Below, piece after piece: positions 27,101 through 34,785 of a stretch of DNA of 64,000 nt. A program made the translations under genes and the position numbers. Source of the stretch: Symbiodinium natans (Eukaryota > Sar > Dinophyceae > Suessiales > Symbiodiniaceae); contig CAJNDS010002796.1 in NCBI GenBank assembly GCA_905221605.1, positions 182,001-246,000 on the forward strand. The letters are read 5' to 3'. Numbering within the stretch: the first letter of the stretch is position 1; each line of letters starts with the position of its first letter. The notes beneath the pieces were generated by a model that was not told the DNA's origin, made no database searches, and was given only the letters and a program-made list of their open reading frames with translations.

Positions 27101-29488
27101 GCGGAAAAAGAGCTCCGTACCAGGAGAAAGGTCAAAGAGCCGCAGGTGCAAAGTCTCGTCAAAGACCTGGGGGCGGATTCGTCTGGAGGCCGAAGGAGGC
27201 GGGTAAAGACCTCAAACAGCCGCATTCAGAAAGCGGTCAAGAGGAGCGCCAAACTTCATCGGCTAGGGCTAGGCCAGAAAAAGCATGCGATTCGCGCTTT
27301 TAAAACCAGCGCCTTTACGGCGGGCACCTGGGGGCACCAGGCCCAAGGGCTATCTCCAAAGAGAATGAAGGTGGTGAGGGGAATGGCGGTGTCCCACTCC
27401 ACCAGACTGGCGCTTGGTTCAGCGGACGTGGTCTTTGATATGGGCGAGTTTAATGTCCAAGACCCGGTTATCCGCATCGTTTTGGAACATTGGGACAGCC
27501 TAAGCCGGTGCGTTGCTATCAATGGCCCGTGTGCGCCACGCTTTCAACAAGCATGGGGGGTAACGTGGAAAAGACTTGCGAGAGCGGCTCACCCCTGGAG
27601 ACTAGCAGCTGGCCCGATTGCAGCTATGGTGTGCTATCTTCGCGACATGGGTTTTGAAGCTCCCGCCATGGAAGTATGGTCGAGGCCAGACCTCACCATT
27701 AGACTCGAGTGGGGAAACGCCAAAACGGCACGGCAGGTGAAGGAGCAGCTGCGTGGAGCCATGCTGCGTGATCGCTGGGGGCGAATTGCAAGCCAGCACG
27801 GCGGCGGAGGAGCCGAGCATGGTTTAGACTGGTCGACCCACAGGAGCCTGCTGAAAAAGGCCAAAGGGAACACTCTAAAGGTAACAGGGCTACGCATGGT
27901 TTGGCAAGGCGCTGTAGCCTTCAATGGGCATGGCGGGCACGCGGTGTGCACGAGGTGCGGTGGGGCCAACTCCTTTGTGCATGCGCTCCACACTTGCCCA
28001 GCGTGGGCAGCGCACGACATTGGCCCCGACCCTGAGTGGAGGAGTAGGGTGGATGCACCAGAATGTTTCTGGCTGAGAGGGCTAGTCCCAGCCCCGCTTA
28101 CCAAGCACCCTGACCACCCTCCCTTGATCCTTGAAACCCTTGTTGAAGGAAACCTTGAAGAAGCGGCACAGAGCTGCCAGCCAGTCTGGTTTGGTACAGA
28201 CGGATCAGGAGGACCACAGGCCTCCGATCCCAGGCTCAGAATGGCAACCTGGAGCTTAGTTGCCATACAGCGCAAGGATGGCCATCTGCCGGCATGCTGC
28301 TGGCAAGGCCCGGAGCCGGATCCGGCCTACAAGATTGTGGGGTATGCGGTGGGGGCCCTTCAGGTAGGTTTCACGGTCAATGACGCCGAGTCAAAGGCAC
28401 TTGACTTCCTTTTGGGCCTGTCCAACCAAAACAATTTTGTTGCCTGCGATAGCAAAATTGCGCTCACCAGACTTAAAAACCCCAACGCCCATTTCCTTTG
28501 GCCTAGTATATGGACCGCAGGTCAGGATGACCGTAATAGATTAAAACCGGTCTGGACAAAAGGGCACTTAACCAAAGAGGAGCACGCAGCCAGGCACGGC
28601 AACGGCTCCCTATGGGCCTGGGAAGCCAACAGACATGCAGACTGGCTGTGCGGTGAGAAGGCCAAAGAGATTCTGTCACAAGAGCATGTGGCAAAAGTCA
28701 AGCAAATTGACAGCACTGCACGAGAGATCTCCACTTTCTTAGGAAAGCGAGCTGAGTTCCTCCTCGCCAACTGCCCGCTGCCCTCAGCAAATGAGGTCAA
28801 ATTTGAGAGGAAGGCTAAGGCCAAGGTCGCGCCTCCCTCCAAAAAAGGACCCAATAAAAAACAGCTTCTTTTGCATGCAGTCAAGGAGGCGAATCCTCAG
28901 ACCATGCACAATTGGAAAATCTCTAGCGGAGAAAGCACCAACAACCTGTGCATCAAGTGCGAAGGGTGCGGGCTTTACGTGCAACAAGTCGATCCGCATG
29001 AGGTGGTTGTGCACGTTCTTCAGTTCCCGTGCCAGAGTCTGCCTGTGCCCACCTCGACTCCGTGGGGCTTTCATGTGTCTCACCACATGATCAACCTTGG
29101 AGAGTCAGTGGTATGCAAAAAGTGTGGCGTTTTCCAAGCTGTCAGAATCCTAAAGGCCAAACCGGGATGTCAAGGTAGGTGCAGCCAGGTCTGCAAGAAG
29201 CCTAACAGCAAATTCCAAGAAGCCCAAAAAAGAAGCCTAGACCCCAAGGCTGGCGTGAAAGCCTTCTTCGGCTTGAGGCAGAGTTGCTCGCCCCATCCCG
29301 CAGCCGTTGTGCCTTCAAACACAAGCGTAAGTGAAGCAGTGGCAAGTAGCAGCACAGGAGAGTCTCTCCCTCAGATTCCTCCTTTGCCTCCTCAGACCAC
29401 ACCCGCTTTTCCCAAGCCTAAAGCAAAAATCAAAGCCAAAGCAAAAAAGGATGGCCTGACACAAACCGCTCTCTCTTTTAGGAAGTGA
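24185..29488 (+). CDS. LINE A ORF2: endonuclease, reverse transcriptase, RNase H
   Basis: The frame is open from 24017. ATG 24185 (CCATGG context) is the first Met in the intact frame. The APE-type endonuclease has SNVTSW near 24876, LQETH at 24946, GDWN at 25297 and PHRPHSSL near 25470. RT has APGPDGW near 26306, FIDLTTFYETV with Asp at 26675, SRGIMAGCPIAPALA near 26836 and WLDD at 26945-26956, where most have F/Y-x-DD. A CCHC finger (CTRCGG...HALHTC) lies near 27948. RNase H has GTDGSG (Asp 28199), DAESKA, ACDSK and WTKGH. The C-terminus has clustered Cys/His and a Lys/Ala tail. It would nick the target and prime cDNA synthesis there. No inactivating change was seen. Confidence 0.9.
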   Translation: MAHDEQAPVPTQGFGAQFCSTPNTLDSDRGATPLLLPADTEHEESFSFSTQEQPVCAEGTASVNQWLSRSRRKTTPRKTALAFVKAESPVGLSGPKFFPASLLDDSDMTQTPATCTASVGSRLPSGHTGQKTRKKHALVEPRNRKQAKLWHKLEVQLDGQHAISAEAEETIIELADQAPQNEGLLEHWTLEQLFSCASRGPSVGVSPLRMALKDVQQQLSLPSKEPLQIRSSNVTSWRAEIVTWLDQLKEPVVCLQETHLIGDSRESAARKAARCGYELHGGSGSPGQGKGVLGGTGILVRKHWQARFLNHVSFEGGGFTAVAVRTRQAEIACFSVYLRSGVAYDSHPNAEILSRLMANIKAHSRHWFAIGDWNVAPEELLASNILSELQAYPIVTGQATCDSGNELDYCICSSKLRSISSIAADWTAPHRPHSSLILTCDTMGGQCKVFQLPAFGPVGEVAGCSRKMPCITHIKWMGREISDEVSLAFAALAQECSATVCPEETAVRGITLSLKHGRLLAPSKVYKYTDNHAKWQRLQVWTNKTPQKIIKAEELENLLSGLIDSEAQEINGDKQAKIKSLLAGEDDIDTRKWIEDEASKAQKEHVRCDKERYKEWLDGAVQKGMRPLFRAMKSHESGLDRPFQTMEPMLRPYCRLAQWKPIWQGEFEPVPTVFPLLLEEAKREAELLPPLDPLAIMLRIKRLPLKAPGPDGWTIPFLKALPEKQVEDLTHFFHLVEKTGQAPHQWCTTQVTMLVKSEEIERPIALCHVAYKLWTQARYNLVAEWMARFELVAPWDAARPGQACLDISVRRVFLSEISRSRGLSRVSIFIDLTTFYETVEHELLIQQAKILGFPQVVLNIALQIYRGERLISSEGRVSHPLWASRGIMAGCPIAPALAKLALFPTCQKVYQSNQIQSMDVWLDDISVDVEHREPQTAARQALAVFRTLQSELGAAKLQLSIRKSAFVCSDGSAEKELRTRRKVKEPQVQSLVKDLGADSSGGRRRRVKTSNSRIQKAVKRSAKLHRLGLGQKKHAIRAFKTSAFTAGTWGHQAQGLSPKRMKVVRGMAVSHSTRLALGSADVVFDMGEFNVQDPVIRIVLEHWDSLSRCVAINGPCAPRFQQAWGVTWKRLARAAHPWRLAAGPIAAMVCYLRDMGFEAPAMEVWSRPDLTIRLEWGNAKTARQVKEQLRGAMLRDRWGRIASQHGGGGAEHGLDWSTHRSLLKKAKGNTLKVTGLRMVWQGAVAFNGHGGHAVCTRCGGANSFVHALHTCPAWAAHDIGPDPEWRSRVDAPECFWLRGLVPAPLTKHPDHPPLILETLVEGNLEEAAQSCQPVWFGTDGSGGPQASDPRLRMATWSLVAIQRKDGHLPACCWQGPEPDPAYKIVGYAVGALQVGFTVNDAESKALDFLLGLSNQNNFVACDSKIALTRLKNPNAHFLWPSIWTAGQDDRNRLKPVWTKGHLTKEEHAARHGNGSLWAWEANRHADWLCGEKAKEILSQEHVAKVKQIDSTAREISTFLGKRAEFLLANCPLPSANEVKFERKAKAKVAPPSKKGPNKKQLLLHAVKEANPQTMHNWKISSGESTNNLCIKCEGCGLYVQQVDPHEVVVHVLQFPCQSLPVPTSTPWGFHVSHHMINLGESVVCKKCGVFQAVRILKAKPGCQGRCSQVCKKPNSKFQEAQKRSLDPKAGVKAFFGLRQSCSPHPAAVVPSNTSVSEAVASSSTGESLPQIPPLPPQTTPAFPKPKAKIKAKAKKDGLTQTALSFRK
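29471..29481 (+). promoter_or_regulatory. Candidate trans-splice acceptor before ORF3
   Basis: CTCTCTTTTAG is a pyrimidine tract ending in AG, eleven bases before ATG 29492. In dinoflagellates such sites receive the spliced leader. It also codes for the last residues of ORF2, so the same RNA could yield ORF2 or, after trans-splicing, ORF3. Copy B has the same site ending at 31258. Confidence 0.4.
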
Positions 29489-29491
29489 GCT

Positions 29492-30918
29492 ATGGGAAAA
29501 GGATGGAAGAAAGGACACGGCAAATCCAAAGGCCTCAAAGGCAAGCAATCAAGATTGCCACAAGAAGAGCTGGATGCAGCATGGGAGGTGAATATGGAAA
29601 GAAGCGCGCGAGATCTCCCTACAAAAAGCCCCGGCTCCATCTCCAGGAGTAAAGCAAGGAGCCATGCTAGGCATCTTGCCTTAGCGGAAAGCGACGCGCG
29701 TTTCCGGGCTCAACACCTCGCCCTACACCACCTGCTCCTCCGCCAAGCCGGCGAGGACAGGAGGAAGACGTGCCCGAAGACCCTTCGGATGCAACCCAGG
29801 AGTGGCGCTCCGATCAGCTTTCCCCCTGGGAACGAAGGGTCAAGTTAAGAAGCTCCTCTGATTCAAGCGGGCACAGAAGGGAAGAGGTTCTCTCCCGAAA
29901 TGCGGCTCCTCTGCCAAACTCCTCCTCATTGAATCCTGGGCGTCCTGTCGCCCACGCGGAGGTTGAGGATCTCACCTCTCTTCTTGACCCCGCAAGCTTT
30001 CCCGAGAGCTCAGGGTGGCCCCAGGACAACCAAGCATCCGAGGCAAACCCTCAGACAGTTAGAGCGACTAGTTCAGGAAGAAACGTCGCAGTGGCAGCAG
30101 ACGAGCGTCAGAGGGCAGACCCACAGGAAGCCGCGTTCCACTTTCAAGGCCAGTGGAAGGCACACCGCGGCAAGCCAAAGGAGCCTCTGCACTATCTTCC
30201 TGTCAACCTAGTCATGATCCAGGACGTCACCCGCAGCCTCCATGTTCGGGACACCATGGATCTGACTATGCTCATGTTCGGCCGTACGCGAGTAGCCTAT
30301 GTAGCCGAATCGGCTCCCCTGGTGTGGAAATTTTCGGATGAAAGCCAAGCCGAAGAGGAGCGCATCAGTAATATCTTTCCCCGGTTAACGGCGAAGGTCT
30401 ACTGGTATGGGCTTGTGCGCATCCGCCTGCTGTGGCAGGGAGGAGAGCAGGTGTTTCCATTTTACATGTCGCTGCAGGAGCGATGTGTTCCAGGGGTTGA
30501 GGTTCTCACCCGATTCGGCGCTGGAAGCCAGAGTTGCTTCCAGTTCTTGTGCTACATGGCCATCATTTTGGCCTATCTTCGAGCTGAAGGGTGGACCCTC
30601 CGCGATTTGGGGCCGCTAAATGTAGCCGTGAGTCGTACCACGGCAAATTCCCCCTATCCGAGGCTCATTTTCTTCGACACGAACGAATGGACATGGGAAG
30701 GCAAAGAAGCCAAACACAGCTGGACAGGCTTTTGGTCGCTTGTGGCGGATTTCAGCCCTTCACGCCAAGGCTGGCTTCGCGACAAGCTCAGACACGTTGG
30801 CGTGTACCCTAGGTGGTGCGCGGAAACGCTGTTAATGGAGTGTCAGCCCTTCTGGAGCCATCTCAGCGAACAGGGCATTATCGACTCGGGAGGGCCCTGT
30901 TTCAGTGATCTGCGATGA
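29492..30918 (+). pseudogene. LINE A ORF3, kinase-like, frameshifted
   Basis: ATG 29492 lies three bases after the ORF2 stop (TGA, GCT, ATG). The first 118-residue frame (29492-29848) gives way to a 382-residue frame (29770-30918). Compared with copy B (31269-32723), this copy lacks four bases near 29710 (CGAA, after TTCCGGG), which shifts the frame. The downstream frame keeps the whole kinase-like domain: VWKFSD, RDLGPLNVAV and FFDTNEW. Copy C has the same four-base loss. The shared break means A and C derive from one parent that already carried it. Confidence 0.7.
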
Positions 30919-31104
30919 GCCAGAAGGTGAGTTTCTCCCTGAGCTGCGGCGAGAATCTTGTCAAGTCTGTAAAGACTCTGAGGGATGGTGAGGTTCTCCC
31001 TGCCCGTAGCTCTTTCCGTAGCATCTCGGATGCCTTCACAAGCACGGCCGTGTTTAGCAGGCCAAGGCATTCCTGAGAGTAGTTGTTCTCACGTTTCACC
31101 TTAA

Positions 31105-31140
31105 CTTCCGGGACTTCGGTCCCGAAGAGCCTAATTGGCT
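31105..31140 (+). other. LINE A 3'-terminal double hairpin
   Basis: Stem CGGGAC (31109-31114) pairs with GTCCCG (31119-31124) around a TTCG loop, and flanking CTTC/GAAG extends it with one bulge. AGCC (31128-31131) and GGCT (31137-31140) form a second short hairpin. The element ends 22 bases later. In D the first stem is CGGAAC/GTTCCG, a compensatory G-C to A-T change, with loop TCCG. In B the loop is TTTG. Similar 3' structures are where many LINE RTs start. Confidence 0.7.
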
Positions 31141-31162
31141 AGCGACGTGGCCCGCTTTCGAG

Positions 31163-31175
31163 TGATATGTGTGAC
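31163..31175 (+). repeat. 13-base target repeat 2 (A/B junction)
   Basis: TGATATGTGTGAC differs from the other four copies at one base (G for A at position 7). It separates the 3' end of A from the truncated 5' end of B. Confidence 0.75.
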
Positions 31176-32968
31176 TCACCCGCTTTTCCCAAGTCTAAAG
31201 CTAAAATTAAAGCCAAAGCAAAAAAGGATGGCCTGACACAAACTGCTCTCTCTTTTAGGAAGTGAGCTATGGGAAAAGGATGGAATAAAGGACACGGCAA
31301 ATCCAAAGGCCTCAAAGGCAAGCAATCAAGATTGCCACGAGAAGAGCTGGATGCAGCAAGGGAGGTGAACATGGAAAGAAGCGCGCGAGATCTCCCTACA
31401 AAAAGCCCTGGTTCGATCTCCAGGAGTAAAGCAAGGAGCCATGCTAGGCATCTTTCCTTAGCGGAAAGCGATGCGCGTTTCTGGGCGAACTCAACACCAC
31501 GCCCTACACCACCTGCTCCCCCGCCAAGCAGGCGAGCCCAGGCGGAAGACGTGGCCGAAGCTCCTTCGGATGCTACCAAGGAGTGGCGCTCCGAACAGCT
31601 TTCCCCCTGGGAACGAAGGGTCAAGTTAAGAAGCTCCTCAGATTCAAGCGGGCACAGAAGGGAAGAGGTTCTCTCCCGAAACGCGGCTCCTCTGCCAAAC
31701 TCCTCCTCATCGAACCCTGGGCGCCCTGATGCCCACGCGGAGGTTGAGGATCTCACCTCTCTTCTTGACCCCGCAAGCTCTCCCGAGAGCTCAGGGTGGC
31801 CCCTGGACAACAAAGCATCCAATGAAGGATCAATAATCCTCCGTGAAGCAAACCATCAGACAGATAGAGCGGCCAGTTCTGGAAGAGACGACGCAGTGGC
31901 AGTAGACGAGCGTCGGAGGGCAGACCCACAGGCAGCTGCGTTCCACTTTCAAGGCCAGTGGAAGGCACACCGCGGCAAGCCAAAGGAACCCCTGCACTAT
32001 CTTCCTGTCAACCTAGTCATGGTCCATGACATCACCCACAGCCTCCATGTCCGGGACACCATGGATCTGACTATGCTCATGTTCGGCCGAACGCGAGTAG
32101 CCTATGTAGCCGAATCGGCTCCCCTGGTGTGGAAATTTTCGGATGAAAGCCAAGCCGAAGAGGAGCGCATCAGTAACATCTTTCCCCGTTTAACGGCGAA
32201 GGTCTACTGGTATGGGCTCGTGCGAATCCGCCTGCTGTGGAGGGGTGGAGAGCAGGTTTTTCCATTTTACATGTCGCTGCAGGAGCGGTGTGTTCCAGGG
32301 GTTGAGGTTCTCACCCGATTCGGCGCTGGAAGCCAGAGTTGCTTCCAGTTCTTGTGCTACATGGCCATCATTTTGGCCTATCTTCGAGCTGCAGGGTGGA
32401 CCCTCCGCGATTTGGGACCACTAAATGTAGCTGTGAGTCGTACCACGGCGAATTCCCCCCATCCGAGGCTCATTTTCTTCGACACGAATGAATGGACATG
32501 GGAGGGAAAGGAAGCCAAACACAGCTGGACAGGCTTTTGGTCGCTTGTGGCGGATTTCAGCCCTTCTCGCCAAGGCTGGCTGCGCGACAAGCTCAGACAC
32601 GTTGGTGTGTACCCAAGGTGGTGCGCGGAAACGTTGTTAATGGAGTGTCAGCCTTTCTGGAGCCATCTCAGCGAACAGGGCATTATCGACTCGGGAGGGC
32701 CCTGTTTCAGTGATCTGCGATGAGCCAGAAGGTGAGTTTCTCCCTGTGCTGCGGCGAGAATCTTGTCAAGTCTGTAAAGACTCTGAGGGATGGTGAGGTT
32801 CTCCCTGCCCGTAGCTCTTTCCGTAACATCTCGGATGCCTTCACAAGCACGGCCGTGTTTAGCAGGCCAAGGCATTCCCGAGAGTAGTTGTTCTCACTGT
32901 TTCACCTTAACTTCCGGGACTTTGGTCCCGAAGAGCCTAATTGGCTAGCGACTCAGCCCGCTTTCGAG
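31176..32968 (+). mobile_element. LINE copy B, 5'-truncated
   Basis: It begins inside the last codons of ORF2 (TCACCCGCTTTTCCCAAG), retains the whole of ORF3 and the 3' end, and is flanked by the 13-base repeat on both sides. It differs from A and C by scattered substitutions and small indels, so it is an independent insertion. 5' truncation is the usual outcome of incomplete target-primed reverse transcription. Confidence 0.8.
31269..32723 (+). CDS. LINE B ORF3: intact kinase-like protein
   Basis: It starts at ATG 31269 and encodes 484 residues without a break. Residues 1-30 are Gly/Lys-rich, and 40-240 are Ser/Pro/Arg-rich and probably disordered. Residues 250-460 resemble a protein-kinase fold: TRVAYVAESAPLVWKF puts Lys289 in a strand like VAIK; EEER (297-300) could supply the helix-C Glu; FPFYMSLQE is hinge-like; and AYLRAAGWTLRDLGPLNVAVS matches the catalytic loop with D381 and N386. 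LIFFDTNEW places D405 where DFG would be. HRD has become LRD and the following Lys is Gly, so activity is uncertain. No LINE protein with a kinase-like ORF is known to me. An aminoglycoside-kinase-like fold is an alternative. Confidence 0.6.
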   Translation: MGKGWNKGHGKSKGLKGKQSRLPREELDAAREVNMERSARDLPTKSPGSISRSKARSHARHLSLAESDARFWANSTPRPTPPAPPPSRRAQAEDVAEAPSDATKEWRSEQLSPWERRVKLRSSSDSSGHRREEVLSRNAAPLPNSSSSNPGRPDAHAEVEDLTSLLDPASSPESSGWPLDNKASNEGSIILREANHQTDRAASSGRDDAVAVDERRRADPQAAAFHFQGQWKAHRGKPKEPLHYLPVNLVMVHDITHSLHVRDTMDLTMLMFGRTRVAYVAESAPLVWKFSDESQAEEERISNIFPRLTAKVYWYGLVRIRLLWRGGEQVFPFYMSLQERCVPGVEVLTRFGAGSQSCFQFLCYMAIILAYLRAAGWTLRDLGPLNVAVSRTTANSPHPRLIFFDTNEWTWEGKEAKHSWTGFWSLVADFSPSRQGWLRDKLRHVGVYPRWCAETLLMECQPFWSHLSEQGIIDSGGPCFSDLR

Positions 32969-32981
32969 TGATATATGTGAC
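32969..32981 (+). repeat. 13-base target repeat 3 (B/C junction)
   Basis: TGATATATGTGAC lies directly after the shared GCTTTCGAG 3' end of copy B and before the CTGGCTCAAG start of copy C. Confidence 0.75.
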
Positions 32982-33255
32982 CTGGCTCAAGTTTCGGCTC
33001 AACCCCGGTGGGGTGCACACAGTAGCTGAGTGGTAGTTGTGGTGAACCAGCCTTGAGTCCTCAAACTGTCGTTGGGGAACAGGCTTCATTCAACCCCAGC
33101 TTGTCCGTAGTTAGAGCCATCTGTGTGTCAGTGCAAGGTGAGTCTCTCCCTTGCTGCTAGGCTGAGCAGCAAGTGAGTCTCTCCTTGTTCCCTCCGGCCT
33201 CCGGCCTGGGGTCCCCCGCACCACGGCGGGCAGAGAGCGATCACGCACCCCCGAG

Positions 33256-33501
33256 GTGCAGCGTTTTGGGGTAGCCGAGAGGGTTCCCTTGGAGGAATCA
33301 ATCAAGCCCTATTTACAAGCCGAGTTCGAGGAGCAGCCCAGTGCCCGCGACCTCACACCGGGGCAGAGGGTCACAAACCAACTCCGTGCTTTGGCTCGTT
33401 GGTCTAAGACCAGGAACGACTGGATCGTTGACGCTGGGAAACTTCTGTCGGAGGCCCGCCGGCAGAAGTGGTGTGCCGCACTCAACAAGTCCAACATCTA
33501 A
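33256..33501 (+). CDS. Small leader ORF in LINE C, no ATG
   Basis: Identical to the frame at 22655-22900 in copy A, again without Met. Whether it is translated is unknown. Confidence 0.2.
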   Translation: MQRFGVAERVPLEESIKPYLQAEFEEQPSARDLTPGQRVTNQLRALARWSKTRNDWIVDAGKLLSEARRQKWCAALNKSNI

Positions 33502-33555
33502 GCCCTTCCTTCAGACTAGGAGCCTCTGTTTTCTACTTGGCTCTTCCTGACCAAG

Positions 33556-34518
33556 ATGAGCTTCACAACCTGCGAGCATTGTTTCACAGGATGGGTTCCT
33601 CGCCAGGACCTAGCTTGGTATCCCACCTGTTGGCATTGTGGCAAACCGTGGAAAAAGAAGCCAAAGAAAACGGGGACTTGGTCCTGGGGCACTGAGAGGA
33701 AGTGGACGCCAGAGAGGGTGAGAATCTCCCCAAAAGCTCAAAAGGGCCACAGAGCTGTGAAGGCCCTAGATCAGGCATGGCAGCACCTGGACGAAGGAGC
33801 CCGGACTGCGTTAGAAGCGGCAGGATGGACCCCGACGTACCCGCAACCACCCCCGGGCCTGGAAGCCAGAGGAGCCATGTCTGATCAAGAATACAAGGAG
33901 GCCGCACAGAGCCTGTGGAACGGAGCAGATGAAGCAGCCAAGATTCTGCTCAAGGAAGCAGGCATCGAGGAGCCCAAGGATGAGCAAATGGAGGAGGTTC
34001 CACCAAAAGTGCGACTTCAGAAAACAATGGCGGCCTACAAACAGAACACGAATGAGCTTCGCTCGCTCATTGCCAAGAAGGTTCAGCTCCAAAGCCGCAC
34101 CGAAAGGCTCAAGGAACAGTTTGAGCAGAGTATGAAAGAACTTGCAGCAATGTCGGAGAAAATCGCCCAGAAAGAGCAGGACATCCTCAAGATCCAATCT
34201 GCAGTCAAGGAGCAGGTTGAAAAGGAGGATCAACCACAGCAGGCCGTTGAAGCCAGCAGGCTCCTAAGATGTGCTGGCATTGCCCTCACGCCTGAGCAGC
34301 AGGCGCAACTGAACAAGCATCTCAGACATGAGGCCGAAGAAGGGGAGCCCCAGAATTTCCCCACCTGGAAGAAGGAGGTGGGAGTACCCGCCGAGTTGAT
34401 AGGTGCTGCCCTTCCAGAGGGAACAGAGTTCGGCCCGACAAGAAGAAGATTGGATTTTCGGAGTAGCCCGACCGAGGGTCGAGCTACTCCCCTTGAAAGT
34501 CAGGATGAGCATCTGTAG
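33556..34518 (+). CDS. LINE C ORF1: zinc ribbon and coiled coil
   Basis: It encodes the same 320 residues as copy A ORF1, starting at ATG 33556. The Cys ribbon (C6, C9, C25, C28), basic stretch and coiled-coil region are unchanged; the base change near 34470 is silent. The expected role is RNA binding and assembly of the retrotransposition particle, by analogy with other LINE ORF1 proteins. Confidence 0.6.
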   Translation: MSFTTCEHCFTGWVPRQDLAWYPTCWHCGKPWKKKPKKTGTWSWGTERKWTPERVRISPKAQKGHRAVKALDQAWQHLDEGARTALEAAGWTPTYPQPPPGLEARGAMSDQEYKEAAQSLWNGADEAAKILLKEAGIEEPKDEQMEEVPPKVRLQKTMAAYKQNTNELRSLIAKKVQLQSRTERLKEQFEQSMKELAAMSEKIAQKEQDILKIQSAVKEQVEKEDQPQQAVEASRLLRCAGIALTPEQQAQLNKHLRHEAEEGEPQNFPTWKKEVGVPAELIGAALPEGTEFGPTRRRLDFRSSPTEGRATPLESQDEHL

Positions 34519-34785
34519 GGCACGGGGCCACAGTGGAGTGAGGCGCGGCACTCCCTCTGGCAAGGGCCCGCAGCGAACGCGTCACAGTTTTGCAGTATAG
34601 CAGGTGGATGTGCACCGTTGGAGCAGCCAGTTTTTCTGCCTCCTCAGGAGGGTCACAGGCTTCGGCGCCATTGGAGACCGAAGCAAGGAGGCAAGGAGAC
34701 CCAGGGCAGTCAAGGCCCGCGATTGAGCCCTGTGGTCAAATATGTTCTAAACAGGCTGGACTCCGCCTGCAAGACTTACACGACC

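Larger units (their letters stand above)
22532..31000 (+). other. Eleven bulged hairpins of one design in LINE A
   Basis: Each has an outer stem, one unpaired base on the 5' side, then GAG, three variable bases, CTC, and the complementary outer stem. Positions (outer 5' strand, bulge, loop): 22532-22553 (GCAAGG, T, TCT); 22569-22586 (CAAG, T, TCT); 23115-23130 (GGG, T, AAT); 24310-24329 (TGAAG, A, TTT); 26359-26374 (GGT, C, GAT); 29356-29371 (AGG, A, TCT); 29879-29896 (GGGA, A, GTT); 29959-29978 (GAGGT, T, GAT); 30494-30511 (GGGT, T, GTT); 30925-30940 (AGG, T, TTT); 30987-31000 (GG, T, GTT). The outer stems differ but always pair. Copy C has the same set at +10601; copy B has the 3' ones. Confidence 0.75.
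22382..31162 (+). mobile_element. LINE copy A, full length
   Basis: This non-LTR element is flanked by TGATATATGTGAC on the left and TGATATGTGTGAC on the right. It has a leader of about 570 bases beginning TGGCTCAAG, an ORF1, a long ORF2 (endonuclease, RT, RNase H) and a frameshifted ORF3. Its 3' end is structured and lacks poly(A). Copy C (32982-41763) matches it almost base for base, at an offset of 10601. Confidence 0.85.

Noticed and set aside
27634-28275. Minus-strand frame of 213 residues inside LINE ORF2 (also at 38235-38876)
   Set aside because: It lies opposite RT-downstream coding sequence with clear domain support. It is a shadow and is kept open by plus-strand codon use.
29450-29488. 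PCNA-binding (PIP) box at the ORF2 C-terminus (QTALSF)
   Set aside because: Spacing is one residue short of Q-x2-h-x2-a-a and a second aromatic is missing.
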